DNA of 55,683 nt from HGM04593 sp045589695 (lineage in GTDB: Bacteria > Bacteroidota > Bacteroidia > Bacteroidales > Bacteroidaceae): NCBI GenBank assembly GCA_045589695.1, contig JAZNPP010000024.1, forward strand, positions 1 to 55,683, in the 5' to 3' direction. Shown piece after piece: positions 41,613 through 50,088 of this stretch. The notes under the pieces were generated by a model that saw only the letters and a list, made by a program, of their open reading frames with translations, searched no databases and was not told the DNA's origin. A program made the translations under genes and the position numbers. The number at the start of each line of letters is the position of its first letter. Position 1 is the stretch's first letter.

Positions 41613-44558
41613 ATGAAATATAAGTTCATTATCATAGCTCTTTTTTGTCCTTTGCTGCTTATGGCTCAGACAAAGAACGGTACTTTGAGCGGCATTGTCG
41701 TCGAGGAGGGTAGCGAAAAACCGCTTCAGTCGGCCCTTCTGCAGCTAATGGAGCTTCCCGACACTACATTCAAGGCCGGAGTGGCAACAGACAACGAAGG
41801 CAAGTTCAGCATTTCAGCTTCTGCGGGCAAGTATATCCTGCGTGTATCGTTCGTCGGCTACAAGACGCACGAAAGGAATGTTACATTACAAAAGAAGAAA
41901 GAGACCGACTGCGGTATCATAAAGCTCGCTACCGATGATTTTCTGCTCGAGAACGCCATTGTAACGGCCGAGGTGCCTCCCGTTATTGCGTCCGAAGACA
42001 CTCTCGTATTCAATACTGCGGCATTCCGTGTACCTCAAGGCTCTATGCTCGAAGAACTTATAAAAAAATATCCAGGCGTACAGATAGAAGATGACGGTAC
42101 AATAAAAATCAACGGCAAGACGGTAAACCGTATACTCATGAAGGGTAAGGATTTCTTCGGTACCGACAAGGATGTCGCGCTCAAGAATATCTCTGTCGAT
42201 GCCGTGGACAAGGTGAAATTCTACGATAAAAAGAGCGATTTCACCCGTATGACAGGTATTGACGACGGCGAAGAGGAGACAGTACTCGATCTCCAGATGA
42301 AAAAAGGTGTCGATGACGGCTTCTTTTCGAACAGCGAGGCCGGTTACGGAACTAGCGACCGCTATCGTTTGCGCAACACTACAAGCTATTATAATGATGA
42401 CGCGCAGTACACGCTTGTGCTGTCGGCGAACAATGTGGGCGACCAGGGCTTTTCGGACGGTCGCGGACGAGGCTTCGGCGGACGCGGCGCAGGCCTCTCT
42501 GCACCTAAGCTCGCCGGTTTCAACTTCGCATACGAGAACGATAAGATTGAGTTCGGAGGAAATGTGAGAGGCAATCATAACCGCACCGACCTCAAGAATT
42601 GGGTGTCGAGCGAGACATTCATGCCTCAGGTGGGGCGTAACCAATACTCGAACAGCCGGAGCGATAATCAGGGACGCTCCACAAGGGTGAACGGAGATTT
42701 CCGTCTTGAATGGAAACCTGACTCAATGACGAATATAATTTTCAGCCCCTCTGTGAACTATTCCAACAGCGAGTCGTGGGCCGAAAGTCTCTCGGCGACA
42801 TTCAACAAGAATCCGTTCGATTATGTCGATAAATATGAGAAAGAACAATACGGAGATATGCTTCCGGAACTTGAGCAGATAGCGATAAACAGCAACTCTA
42901 ACAAATCTTTGACTTTGGGCGACAACCTTTCGTTCAACGGCAGGCTGCAGGTAAACCGTAAGCTCGGCAACAGGAAGGGCCGTAACCTTACGTTCCGAGG
43001 GAACTTCTCTTATGCCGAAAGCGAAAACGAAAGTTTCTCGAATAACAATGTCGCATATTATCAGGTACAGACATCCTCACCGGGCCGCATTCAGCGTTAT
43101 GCCGCGACTCCGGGCAAGAACTGGAGTTATAACCTTGGTCTGAGCTATACCGAACCGTTGCTGAAGAACCTCTTTCTGCAGCTGGGTTACTCTTTCAACT
43201 ACAGCTACAACAATAACGACCGCTCGACATACGATTTTGAAAAGGTCGCTGATTATATAATGGAGGTCAGCCCCGACTTTACCCGCCCCGGGCTGCCGAA
43301 TGACGGCAATATCATAGCTTTTCTCGACGATTCTCTGAGCCGTTATTCGACATACCGCACGCAAAAGCACGAGGCAAGCGTCATGTTCAGGTATGTGACA
43401 AGCAAGATGAATCTGAACTTCGGAGCAAGCTATATTCCGCAGCAGACACAGCTCGACTACAAATTCCAGGGCAGGGACACGCTTTTTGCCCGCCAAGTGC
43501 ATAACGTTTCGCCGAACATACGTTTCCGTTACAAATGGTCAAAGCAGACAACGCTGAATATAAGGTACAGAGGCTCTACGGCCATGCCTTCGATGACTGA
43601 CTTGCTCGACATCGAGGACGACTCGAATCCGTTGAATATTACAAAAGGCAACCCTGGGTTGAAGCCGTCGTTCAGCAATAACGTAAACGCTTTTTTTAAC
43701 ACCTACAACACCGATGCGCAGCGAGGCATAAATGTATATGCGGGTTTCAACAACACTATAAACAGCATCACACGCAAGGCTACTTATATCGAGGAGACCG
43801 GAGTTACGATAACTCAACCCGAAAATATAAACGGCAACTGGAACGTGAACGGAGGTGTCTCTTTCAATTCGGCGATACCGGCAAACAAAAAGTTTACCTA
43901 TAGCACGCATACCGACGCACGTTATTCCAATAATGTCTCTTATATAAGTATAAAGGGCATTGACGGCAGTACCAAGAGCATTGCGAAGACGGTAAACGTA
44001 AGCGAGCGTCTCATGGCGAACTACCGGACAGACAATTTCGATATTTCGCTGAACGGTTTCTTCCGCTATTCGCACTCGAAGTCTACGGCCCAACCCTCAG
44101 ACAAAATGAATGTCTTCGATTTCTCGTACGGTCCCAGCGTGAACTACACGCTCCCCTGGTGGAACATACAGCTATCGACAAACCTCTCCATGAGCAGCCG
44201 CCGAGGTTACAGCGATCCCAACGCCAATACAGACGAACTCCTTTGGAACGCGCAAGTGTCGGCAAGTTTCCTTGCTCAGAATGCTTTGAGCGTGTCGTTT
44301 CAGGTATATGACATTTTGCAGCAGCAGAGCAATATAAGCCGTGTCGTGGATGCGCTTTACCGTCGTGATACCGAGTCGAACGCAATATACAGCTACTGTA
44401 TGCTCAATGTGTCGTACAGGTTCAACAATACCGGCGGAGATACAAGCAAACTGAAGGGCAGGGCTGCCCGTGAGTACAACAACCATGAAGGAACAAGGTT
44501 GCGTGGCAGCATAGGGCCTCCTGCGGGGGCACCTCCGGGCGGCGGTTCACGTTTCTGA
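41613..44558 (+). CDS. TonB-receptor-like outer-membrane beta-barrel protein
   Basis: 981 residues from ATG 41613, chosen over an upstream TTG because it gives the signal peptide MKYKFIIIALFCPLLLMAQ. Domains in order: a carboxypeptidase-regulatory-like beta sandwich (about 22-105, GTLSGIVVEEGSEKPLQSA to FVGYKTHERNV), a plug-like region (about 115-230, with VPQGSMLEELIKKYPGVQIE and NGKTVNRILMKGKDFF), and a long beta-barrel of the OMP_b-brl_3 type. It ends in a Pro/Gly-rich tail (GPPAGAPPGGGSRF) with C-terminal Phe. No SusD-like partner lies next to it, so it is probably not a classical SusC glycan importer. The substrate is unknown. Confidence 0.85.
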   Translation: MKYKFIIIALFCPLLLMAQTKNGTLSGIVVEEGSEKPLQSALLQLMELPDTTFKAGVATDNEGKFSISASAGKYILRVSFVGYKTHERNVTLQKKKETDCGIIKLATDDFLLENAIVTAEVPPVIASEDTLVFNTAAFRVPQGSMLEELIKKYPGVQIEDDGTIKINGKTVNRILMKGKDFFGTDKDVALKNISVDAVDKVKFYDKKSDFTRMTGIDDGEEETVLDLQMKKGVDDGFFSNSEAGYGTSDRYRLRNTTSYYNDDAQYTLVLSANNVGDQGFSDGRGRGFGGRGAGLSAPKLAGFNFAYENDKIEFGGNVRGNHNRTDLKNWVSSETFMPQVGRNQYSNSRSDNQGRSTRVNGDFRLEWKPDSMTNIIFSPSVNYSNSESWAESLSATFNKNPFDYVDKYEKEQYGDMLPELEQIAINSNSNKSLTLGDNLSFNGRLQVNRKLGNRKGRNLTFRGNFSYAESENESFSNNNVAYYQVQTSSPGRIQRYAATPGKNWSYNLGLSYTEPLLKNLFLQLGYSFNYSYNNNDRSTYDFEKVADYIMEVSPDFTRPGLPNDGNIIAFLDDSLSRYSTYRTQKHEASVMFRYVTSKMNLNFGASYIPQQTQLDYKFQGRDTLFARQVHNVSPNIRFRYKWSKQTTLNIRYRGSTAMPSMTDLLDIEDDSNPLNITKGNPGLKPSFSNNVNAFFNTYNTDAQRGINVYAGFNNTINSITRKATYIEETGVTITQPENINGNWNVNGGVSFNSAIPANKKFTYSTHTDARYSNNVSYISIKGIDGSTKSIAKTVNVSERLMANYRTDNFDISLNGFFRYSHSKSTAQPSDKMNVFDFSYGPSVNYTLPWWNIQLSTNLSMSSRRGYSDPNANTDELLWNAQVSASFLAQNALSVSFQVYDILQQQSNISRVVDALYRRDTESNAIYSYCMLNVSYRFNNTGGDTSKLKGRAAREYNNHEGTRLRGSIGPPAGAPPGGGSRF

Positions 44559-44576
44559 ATTGCAGCAATCACTGAC

Positions 44577-44612
44577 AAAGAGATAAAAACTGCGGTTTTT
44601 GTCTCTTTTTTT
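44577..44612 (+). terminator. Rho-independent terminator after the outer-membrane protein gene
   Basis: A 13-pair stem with one mismatch (44577-44590 with 44595-44608), loop TGCG, then TTTT. It lies 18 bases after the stop and overlaps the putative -33 element of the next promoter. Confidence 0.85.
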
Positions 44613-44632
44613 ATCCATAATTGTTATATTTG
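44598..44632 (+). promoter_or_regulatory. Candidate promoter of cardiolipin synthase
   Basis: TTTG at 44598-44601 and TATATTTG at 44625-44632 match the -33 and -7 consensus, with a 23-base gap. The ATG follows 22 bases later. Confidence 0.5.
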
Positions 44633-44654
44633 CTTGCAAAGCGAATATAGCTGT

Positions 44655-46091
44655 ATGGACATAGACTGGCTGGCGATTTTCGGATATTTTTATTGGGTGT
44701 ACTGCATTGTCGCGGTGATACTCATTGTCAATGTGGTGCTTAAGAACAGGGACAGTATCAAGACGTTGGCATGGGTACTGGTACTTATGTTCCTGCCGTT
44801 TCTCGGTATATTGCTCTATTTCTTCTTCGGCCGTGACACACGAAAGAAAAAGATTATAGGCAACCGGCTCATGTCGCAGATAAAGCAACGCAGTTTAATG
44901 GCGAGTACAAGCCATGAATCCATGAATATCCCTCAGGAGTATCTCTCGCTTAACACATTCCTGCATAATTCAATTTCGGCAGCTACACTGCCTGCCGAGA
45001 GCGTTGAGCTTTTCGCCGACACTAAAGAATTCGCCGCAGCCCTTATAAGGGAACTCGAAAATGCCGGAAAGCATATCCATATGCAGTTCTACATCTTCGA
45101 AGACGATGCCTTCGGGCGTTCCGTACGCGAGGTGCTTATGAAGAAAGCCCGTCAGGGCGTAGAGGTCCGTTTCATATATGACAGCGTGGGATGCTGGAGC
45201 GTAAGCAAGGACTTCTTCGATGACATGCGCAGTGCTGGCGTCTATGTTGAATCGTTCCTCAAGGTGCGTCTGCCTGTTTTTTCAAATAAGGTAAATTATC
45301 GCAACCACCGTAAACTGGTCATCATTGACGGCGTATGCGGCTTCATCGGAGGCTGCAACATAGCTGACAGGTACGTCACGGGCGGCGTATGGGGCATGTG
45401 GCGCGATACAATGATGCTTGTCAAGGGCAAGGCGGCGCAGGGGTTGCAGTCTTCGTTTCTTGTAGACTGGTATTTCGCTAACCGTTCACTTGTCAGCGGC
45501 AAGGAGTATTTCCCCGCTCAGGACGGCGGTTACGGCAATGGAGGGCCTCTTGTACAGGTCGTGCCGTCGCACCCGGTGGGAGAGGTAAGAACATTGATGA
45601 GCGGCTTTGTAAAGATGTTGGCGACAGTAAGAAATTATGTCTATCTGCAGACGCCCTACTTCATGCCCAACGAATCATTTATGCTTGCTTTGAAATGTGC
45701 AGCCTTGTCGGGAGCCGACGTAAGGCTGATGATACCCGAACGTTCCGACAGCAGAATTACCGGCTATGCCTCAAAAACATATCTCGGCGACCTGCTTAAT
45801 GCAGGCGTTAAGGTTTATCTGTATAAGGACGGCTTTCTGCATAGCAAGGCAATCGTATGCGACGACTACCTCTCTTCGGTAGGCTCTGCCAACTTCGATT
45901 TCCGCAGCTTCTTCTACAATTTCGAAGTAAGCGCATTCATATACGACAGGCATGTCGCGCAGGAACTGAAGAACTTTTTTCTCGAAGATATCAAGCATTG
46001 CAGGCAACTGACCCTTAGCGAGTATCGTGAAAGGCCTTTCAAACAACGTCTTTTAGAATCGTGCGCGCGCCTCTTCTCTCCGCTGCTTTGA
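44655..46091 (+). CDS. cls: Cardiolipin synthase (phospholipase D family)
   Basis: 478 residues from ATG 44655 (a TTG at 44634 is rejected). Two N-terminal membrane helices (about 5-27 and 35-56, ending FFFGRDTRKKK) are followed by two phospholipase D domains. The HKD motifs are NHRKLVIIDG with GFIGGCNIADRY and LHSKAIVCDD with SVGSANFDFRS, both complete (HxKx4D). The enzyme condenses two phosphatidylglycerols into cardiolipin, or uses another donor, at the inner membrane. The stop is two bases from the convergent rsmD stop. Confidence 0.94.
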   Translation: MDIDWLAIFGYFYWVYCIVAVILIVNVVLKNRDSIKTLAWVLVLMFLPFLGILLYFFFGRDTRKKKIIGNRLMSQIKQRSLMASTSHESMNIPQEYLSLNTFLHNSISAATLPAESVELFADTKEFAAALIRELENAGKHIHMQFYIFEDDAFGRSVREVLMKKARQGVEVRFIYDSVGCWSVSKDFFDDMRSAGVYVESFLKVRLPVFSNKVNYRNHRKLVIIDGVCGFIGGCNIADRYVTGGVWGMWRDTMMLVKGKAAQGLQSSFLVDWYFANRSLVSGKEYFPAQDGGYGNGGPLVQVVPSHPVGEVRTLMSGFVKMLATVRNYVYLQTPYFMPNESFMLALKCAALSGADVRLMIPERSDSRITGYASKTYLGDLLNAGVKVYLYKDGFLHSKAIVCDDYLSSVGSANFDFRSFFYNFEVSAFIYDRHVAQELKNFFLEDIKHCRQLTLSEYRERPFKQRLLESCARLFSPLL

Positions 46092-46093
46092 TA

Positions 46094-46636
46094 TTATGCA
46101 TTTTCTTTTTTAAAGAAACTGAAGTTCACGCTTCCGTACGACACGTGCCTGAAGAAACACGGGTGCCGGGAAAAGTCATGGTCTTTTCCATGCTCGAATA
46201 TGAATAGTCCGTCGTCGCTCAGCAAACCCTTCGAAAGTACAAGGTCCGGAATTTCGGCAAGCTCTTTCAATGCGTACGGGGGGTCTGCGAAAATTATATC
46301 GTACTTAGCGTTGCAGCGGCGTAGGAAACGGAATACGTCATCTCTGACAATTCGCCAGCTGCTGTCGTTAAGATAACTCTGGCTCTTCTTGAGAAAAGAG
46401 AAGTGGAGAGAATCCATCTCAACCGAAGTAACCTCCTTGCATCCTCTTGATACGAGTTCGAGGCTAATGCTGCCAGTACCCGAAAAAAGGTCAAGAGCCC
46501 TGCTTTCCTCAAAGTCAGTGAAGTTCGAGAGAATATTGAAAAGGTTCTCCTTGGCGAAGTCGGTTGTGGGACGTGCCTTGAAGTTGCGTGGTACGTCAAA
46601 ATGGCGTCCTTTATATTTTCCGCTTATTATTCGCAT
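46094..46636 (-). CDS. rsmD: 16S rRNA (guanine(966)-N(2))-methyltransferase
   Basis: 180 residues from ATG 46636. A longer reading from 46828 would lie wholly inside the upstream gene. The start MRIISGKYKGRHFDVP, the SAM-binding ALDLFSGTGSISLELVSRG (about 49-67) and the catalytic IIFADPPYALKELAE (DPPY, about 120) are the classic RsmD features. It overlaps the DUF3822 gene by ten bases, suggesting translational coupling, and is the last gene of a three-gene unit. Confidence 0.94.
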   Translation of the reverse strand: MRIISGKYKGRHFDVPRNFKARPTTDFAKENLFNILSNFTDFEESRALDLFSGTGSISLELVSRGCKEVTSVEMDSLHFSFLKKSQSYLNDSSWRIVRDDVFRFLRRCNAKYDIIFADPPYALKELAEIPDLVLSKGLLSDDGLFIFEHGKDHDFSRHPCFFRHVSYGSVNFSFFKKENA

Positions 46637-47433
46637 AATATTAGTGCTTGCAAGTCGAATGGAATTCCTTTTACTCTGTTCAGAAGGGTAGGGGCGAACA
46701 GCTCGTTCGGGTTTATGCGTCTTATGTTCTTTATGAAACGTCCTGCAGCCTGCGCGAAGTTCTCGATGCGGCTGTCGCCGCATATATATAATGTGTCGCC
46801 GGTCTGTGACAGTTCCTGCTCTTTCCATATGCTGAGCAGGTAGAACAATATGTTTTCGTTATCCTCCTTCTTGAAAATGTTAGATATCTGTACCTTTCCG
46901 TTGTCCATCGCGAGAATGAAGGCAAGGTCATTGTAGATATATGCCAGCATGTACCGTTTTTCGCTCATCGGCTTGTAGCCGAGGTAGCTGATGACGATGC
47001 TTGCGGGGGTGTAGTATGTCACCTCTCCGAGCTTTCGCAGAATCTCTGCCAGCGGATTGTCCACGGGGAACAGTATTGTATAACCTTGCATGTTGAGCCT
47101 GTTAGCGGCTATCTCGCAGCCGCCGCTCTTCGGGAAACATGTGCGGAAGAACAATTCATAGTCGCTCTTCTTGTCATATTCGGCGGGGATGCATGTGTAT
47201 TCGCCTGTCTCTATGATTGCTTTCACATTATACCTGTCGCCGTGCTTTATCAGCGGGCAGCTATCTATGGCGTCCTGGAGGTTCGATGCCAGACTGCGCC
47301 GGCTGTCAGCAGGGCATGAGAAGTATTTCAGGCTCTCTTGCTCCGACGGGATGTAGGTGCAAAAACAAAATCCATTCGTACTTATACGAATGGATAATGT
47401 TTTATCTTGTATGTTAGCCTTGTTGATTACCAT
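46627..47433 (-). CDS. DUF3822-family protein
   Basis: 268 residues, cytoplasmic. DUF3822 proteins are found in Bacteroidota, often just upstream of rsmD as here. The fold suggested by the pattern is actin/ASKHA-like: an N-terminal SIRISTNGFCFCTY strand pair, LAYIYNDLAFILAMDNGK in the middle and GDTLYICGDSRIENFAQAAG near the end resemble the phosphate-loop regions of that superfamily, but key residues were not verified. Function is unknown. It overlaps both neighbours (seven bases with the upstream gene, ten with rsmD). Confidence 0.75.
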   Translation of the reverse strand: MVINKANIQDKTLSIRISTNGFCFCTYIPSEQESLKYFSCPADSRRSLASNLQDAIDSCPLIKHGDRYNVKAIIETGEYTCIPAEYDKKSDYELFFRTCFPKSGGCEIAANRLNMQGYTILFPVDNPLAEILRKLGEVTYYTPASIVISYLGYKPMSEKRYMLAYIYNDLAFILAMDNGKVQISNIFKKEDNENILFYLLSIWKEQELSQTGDTLYICGDSRIENFAQAAGRFIKNIRRINPNELFAPTLLNRVKGIPFDLQALILCE

Positions 47434-48281
47434 TCCCAGTTACCGGCGTTGTTGTTCGGCTCCTTGATGTTGCCGACTCGGCGACAAGGTATAATTTTTA
47501 CGATCTCCTCGTTATTCTCGTCGTATGTGGGCTCGCCCTCAGCGTTGAGAATAGGCTCGCGTCTAACCTGAGTAACCTTTTTCTTGATACCCAAAACATA
47601 GTTGTCGTACTCCTGGTCGTTGATTCCCTTCAAATACTGGCTGAAGTCAGCTCTCGCTTCGAAAAGCTGTGTATGGCCACCGCCAGCCTTTGCTATACTG
47701 TCAGCAAGGAGGGTGAATTTCTCGCCGTTGCCGTAAGGGATGTAAGGCAAAGAGTCGATGGGGTATGCAGGGTCGTGGTAAAGAGTGTCGATGAGAGATA
47801 CCCATGTCGTGTCACGACGGAAGTTACGAAGGTCGCCTTCTGAAGTGTTCATAGCGCTGAGCTCGTCAATCTCTTTCCAGTTGTTCTTCTTTTCTGCCTT
47901 CTGCAGAAGGTCGAGTATGATACCGTCTGCTTCATCAATGGTCAATGAAATTTCAATGTGCGGCTTGATGTTCTCTCTTTCTCTCTTGATGTTCGCCACC
48001 TTTTCGAGCTGTCTGTCGTTGAGCTCGTAAGCCTTGTTCACGACATAAATTTTCTTTGTCTTGACAAAGTTGATAAGAGAATCGAAATCGTTGGTGTACT
48101 TTCCGTTGGCTCTGTAATATTCAACCTCGGCATCCTTGATGTCAATCAAACGGAATATTACGGCGCTGTCACGCTTTGCTCTGATTTCTTCAAACTGAAT
48201 AGGGCTCATTACGCTGCGGACATTGACAACGACAAGTATTACAGCGAGAACCGCCAAAAGCACTTTTAATAAGGTTTTCAT
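47427..48281 (-). CDS. Membrane-anchored protein of unknown function
   Basis: 284 residues. One N-terminal helix (about 4-23, LLKVLLAVLAVILVVVNVRS) anchors a soluble domain, probably periplasmic. The first part (SPIQFEEIRAKRDSAVIFRL and AEVEYYRANGKYTNDFDSL) is reminiscent of pseudopilin-like bodies, which commonly have a Y-x-x-x-x-G-x-Y-T stretch, but no prepilin cleavage motif is seen. A coiled-coil-prone region (about 85-135) and a C-terminus ending NNNAGNWEW follow. It is first in the operon with the DUF3822 gene and rsmD, and the seven-base overlap points to coordinated expression. Function is not recognised. Confidence 0.65.
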   Translation of the reverse strand: MKTLLKVLLAVLAVILVVVNVRSVMSPIQFEEIRAKRDSAVIFRLIDIKDAEVEYYRANGKYTNDFDSLINFVKTKKIYVVNKAYELNDRQLEKVANIKRERENIKPHIEISLTIDEADGIILDLLQKAEKKNNWKEIDELSAMNTSEGDLRNFRRDTTWVSLIDTLYHDPAYPIDSLPYIPYGNGEKFTLLADSIAKAGGGHTQLFEARADFSQYLKGINDQEYDNYVLGIKKKVTQVRREPILNAEGEPTYDENNEEIVKIIPCRRVGNIKEPNNNAGNWEW

Positions 48282-48316
48282 TGTACTGTATTTTTTATTT
48301 ATGTATTTTCGTATCG

Positions 48317-48324
48317 CAAAAATA
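48317..48324 (-). promoter_or_regulatory. Candidate -7 element of the rsmD operon
   Basis: The minus strand reads TATTTTTG, an exact TAnnTTTG, 35 bases before the first gene. An 18-base palindrome begins eight bases upstream. Confidence 0.45.
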
Positions 48325-48331
48325 AGATAAA

Positions 48332-48349
48332 AAAACGAATATTCGTTTT
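48332..48349. promoter_or_regulatory. 18-base perfect palindrome in a divergent promoter region
   Basis: AAAACGAATATTCGTTTT is fully self-complementary with no spacer. It lies between two divergent genes and covers the place of the -33 element of the minus-strand promoter, a typical position for the operator of a dimeric regulator. Confidence 0.45.
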
Positions 48350-48375
48350 ATAGACCTAAAATTTATTAATGACAA

Positions 48376-49797
48376 GTGATAAATAAATATTTAGCCTCGC
48401 AAATTAAATTAAATTTTCCTTTCAATGCAACTTCTCAGCAGGAAAATTCACTCGAAAAGATATCGGAATTTATCCTTTCGGGTGACAGCCGTAAAATTTT
48501 CCTTCTTTGCGGTTATGCGGGAACAGGAAAAACCACTCTTATATCGGCCCTTGTAAAGACAATGGAACAGCTTGGCCGCAAGACGGTGCTGCTTGCTCCT
48601 ACAGGCAGGGCCGCTAAGGTCTTCTCGTCTTATTCGGGCAAGAACGCGTACACCATACACAAGTGGATATACCGTCAGAAGTCGATGCTCGACTCTTCCC
48701 GCTTCACTTTAATGGAGAACAGGGCGGTGAACACTCTTTTTATTGTAGATGAGGCTTCGATGATATCAAATGCCGGTACCTCTAATTTCGGGTCAGGAGC
48801 GTTGCTCGACGACCTGCTTGAATTCGTCTATTCTGGCGAAGGCTGCTCGATGCTGCTCCTGGGCGATACGGCGCAGCTTCCTCCAGTGGGCGAAGAGCTG
48901 TCGCCGGCTCTCTCCCCTCGCTATCTGCAATCGCTGTTCATGAAAGTTACGTCGGTAGAACTTACCCAAGTCATGCGTCAGCTCGACGACTCGGGCATTC
49001 TTTTCAATGCCACTATGTTGCGTGATATTATCTGCAGCGGCGAAGCAGGCGTAGTTCCGAATATACGTTTTGATGCTCTTCCCGGAATCAGCCGTGTGCA
49101 GGGCGAAGAGCTTGTCGAGCGTATCGAAAGCTCGTACAACGAGGCGGGGCACGACGAAACGATAATACTATGCCGTTCCAACAAACGTGCCAACGTGTAT
49201 AACGAAGGCATACGCCGTCGCATACTCTATCGTGAAGAGGTACTCAATAGGGGCGACATGCTGATGATTGTAAAAAACAACTATTATTGGCGTGAGCAGC
49301 TCGGAAGAGAGGATAAATCGTTGCTCGACAAACTTGATTTTATCGCCAACGGCGATATGGCGGAAATAAAAAGAGTAGGGGGAGTTGAAGAAATATACGG
49401 TTTCAGGTTTGCCGACGTTACATTGTCGCTCATCGACTACGATGATTGCGAGATAGACGTGAAAATAATTCTCGATACTCTTGTAAGCGAATCGCCCTCA
49501 TTGACCAAAGAAGAGAACGAAAGGCTGTTCAATGCCGTTTGGGAGGATTATCCCGAAATTAAGTCAAAACGCAAACGCATGGAGCAGGTGAGGAATAATC
49601 CTTTCTACAATGCTTTGCAGGTGAAATACGGTTATGCGGTGACTTGCCATAAGGCGCAGGGCGGCCAATGGAAGCATGTCTTCATTGACCAGGGATATGT
49701 GACGCCAGATATGATGACTCTCGATTACTATCGTTGGCTGTATACGGCATTCACCCGTGCCACGGAGCAGCTGTACCTTGTTAATTGGAAAGTTTAG
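48376..49797 (+). CDS. RecD-like ATP-dependent DNA helicase (SF1)
   Basis: 473 residues. The start is GTG at 48376: the next in-frame ATG lies beyond the Walker A motif, and the reading MINKYLASQIKLNFPF fits the compact Bacteroidota form of this family. Walker A is GYAGTGKTT at 46-54, Walker B LFIVDEASM near 121-129, followed by LLLGDTAQLPPVGEE (motif III) and VELTQVMRQ. The C-terminal UvrD_C_2 part is YAVTCHKAQGGQW and LYTAFTRATEQLYLV (motifs V and VI). It is a stand-alone exodeoxyribonuclease V-alpha-like helicase without RecB or RecC. The stop codon lies inside the first unit of a 7-base repeat cluster. Confidence 0.9.
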   Translation: MINKYLASQIKLNFPFNATSQQENSLEKISEFILSGDSRKIFLLCGYAGTGKTTLISALVKTMEQLGRKTVLLAPTGRAAKVFSSYSGKNAYTIHKWIYRQKSMLDSSRFTLMENRAVNTLFIVDEASMISNAGTSNFGSGALLDDLLEFVYSGEGCSMLLLGDTAQLPPVGEELSPALSPRYLQSLFMKVTSVELTQVMRQLDDSGILFNATMLRDIICSGEAGVVPNIRFDALPGISRVQGEELVERIESSYNEAGHDETIILCRSNKRANVYNEGIRRRILYREEVLNRGDMLMIVKNNYYWREQLGREDKSLLDKLDFIANGDMAEIKRVGGVEEIYGFRFADVTLSLIDYDDCEIDVKIILDTLVSESPSLTKEENERLFNAVWEDYPEIKSKRKRMEQVRNNPFYNALQVKYGYAVTCHKAQGGQWKHVFIDQGYVTPDMMTLDYYRWLYTAFTRATEQLYLVNWKV

Positions 49798-49819
49798 AGT
49801 TGAGAGTTGAGAGTTTAGA
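49792..49819 (+). repeat. Four tandem 7-base repeats, cluster 1
   Basis: GTTTAGA, GTTGAGA, GTTGAGA, GTTTAGA in exact register. The first unit supplies the last codons and the TAG stop of the helicase gene. Confidence 0.85.
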
Positions 49820-49822
49820 GGG

Positions 49823-49891
49823 TGTTGAGTGGCATTCGCTTTCCTCGTTAATCTTTAAACGTTAATCGTTCCCCTGTTGATTGGCATTCGC
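49823..49891 (+). repeat. 17-base direct repeat pair between the 7-base clusters
   Basis: TGTTGAGTGGCATTCGC (49823-49839) and TGTTGATTGGCATTCGC (49875-49891) differ at one base. The rest of 49820-49964 holds a small hairpin (GTGCC/GGCAC near 49908-49924) and no coding frame of note. Confidence 0.75.
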
Positions 49892-49964
49892 AATCGCAAC
49901 CCAAGCTGTGCCACTTTGCGGCACTGCGCTTGACGAGATGCTGCTCATGCCGTCGAAGCTTCGC

Positions 49965-50006
49965 TTTTAGAGTTTATAGTTGAGAGTTTAGAGTTTAGGG
50001 TTAAGA
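49965..50006 (+). repeat. Six tandem 7-base repeats, cluster 2
   Basis: TTTTAGA, GTTTATA, GTTGAGA, GTTTAGA, GTTTAGG, GTTAAGA in register; the same unit as cluster 1, 145 bases away in the same orientation. Confidence 0.85.
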
Positions 50007-50047
50007 GGCGTTTTGGCTGTAAAAGAAATGAAGCAGTGTGCCTATAA

Positions 50048-50085
50048 ACACATCACGAAGCGGGAAATCCCGCTTCGTGATGTGT
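50048..50085. terminator. Terminator between the helicase gene and alaS
   Basis: A perfect 17-base stem (50048-50064 with 50069-50085) with loop AAAT starts three bases after the alaS stop. TTTATA follows on the minus strand, and CGTTT on the plus strand, so it mainly serves alaS but may act in both directions. Confidence 0.8.
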
Positions 50086-50088
50086 CGT

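Noticed and set aside
41886..42644. 252-codon open frame antisense to the outer-membrane protein gene
   Set aside because: It is a shadow of the carboxypeptidase-regulatory and plug regions, with no start context or motif.
49792..50006. CRISPR-like array
   Set aside because: The repeats are seven bases long and directly adjacent with no spacers; no cas genes are present.
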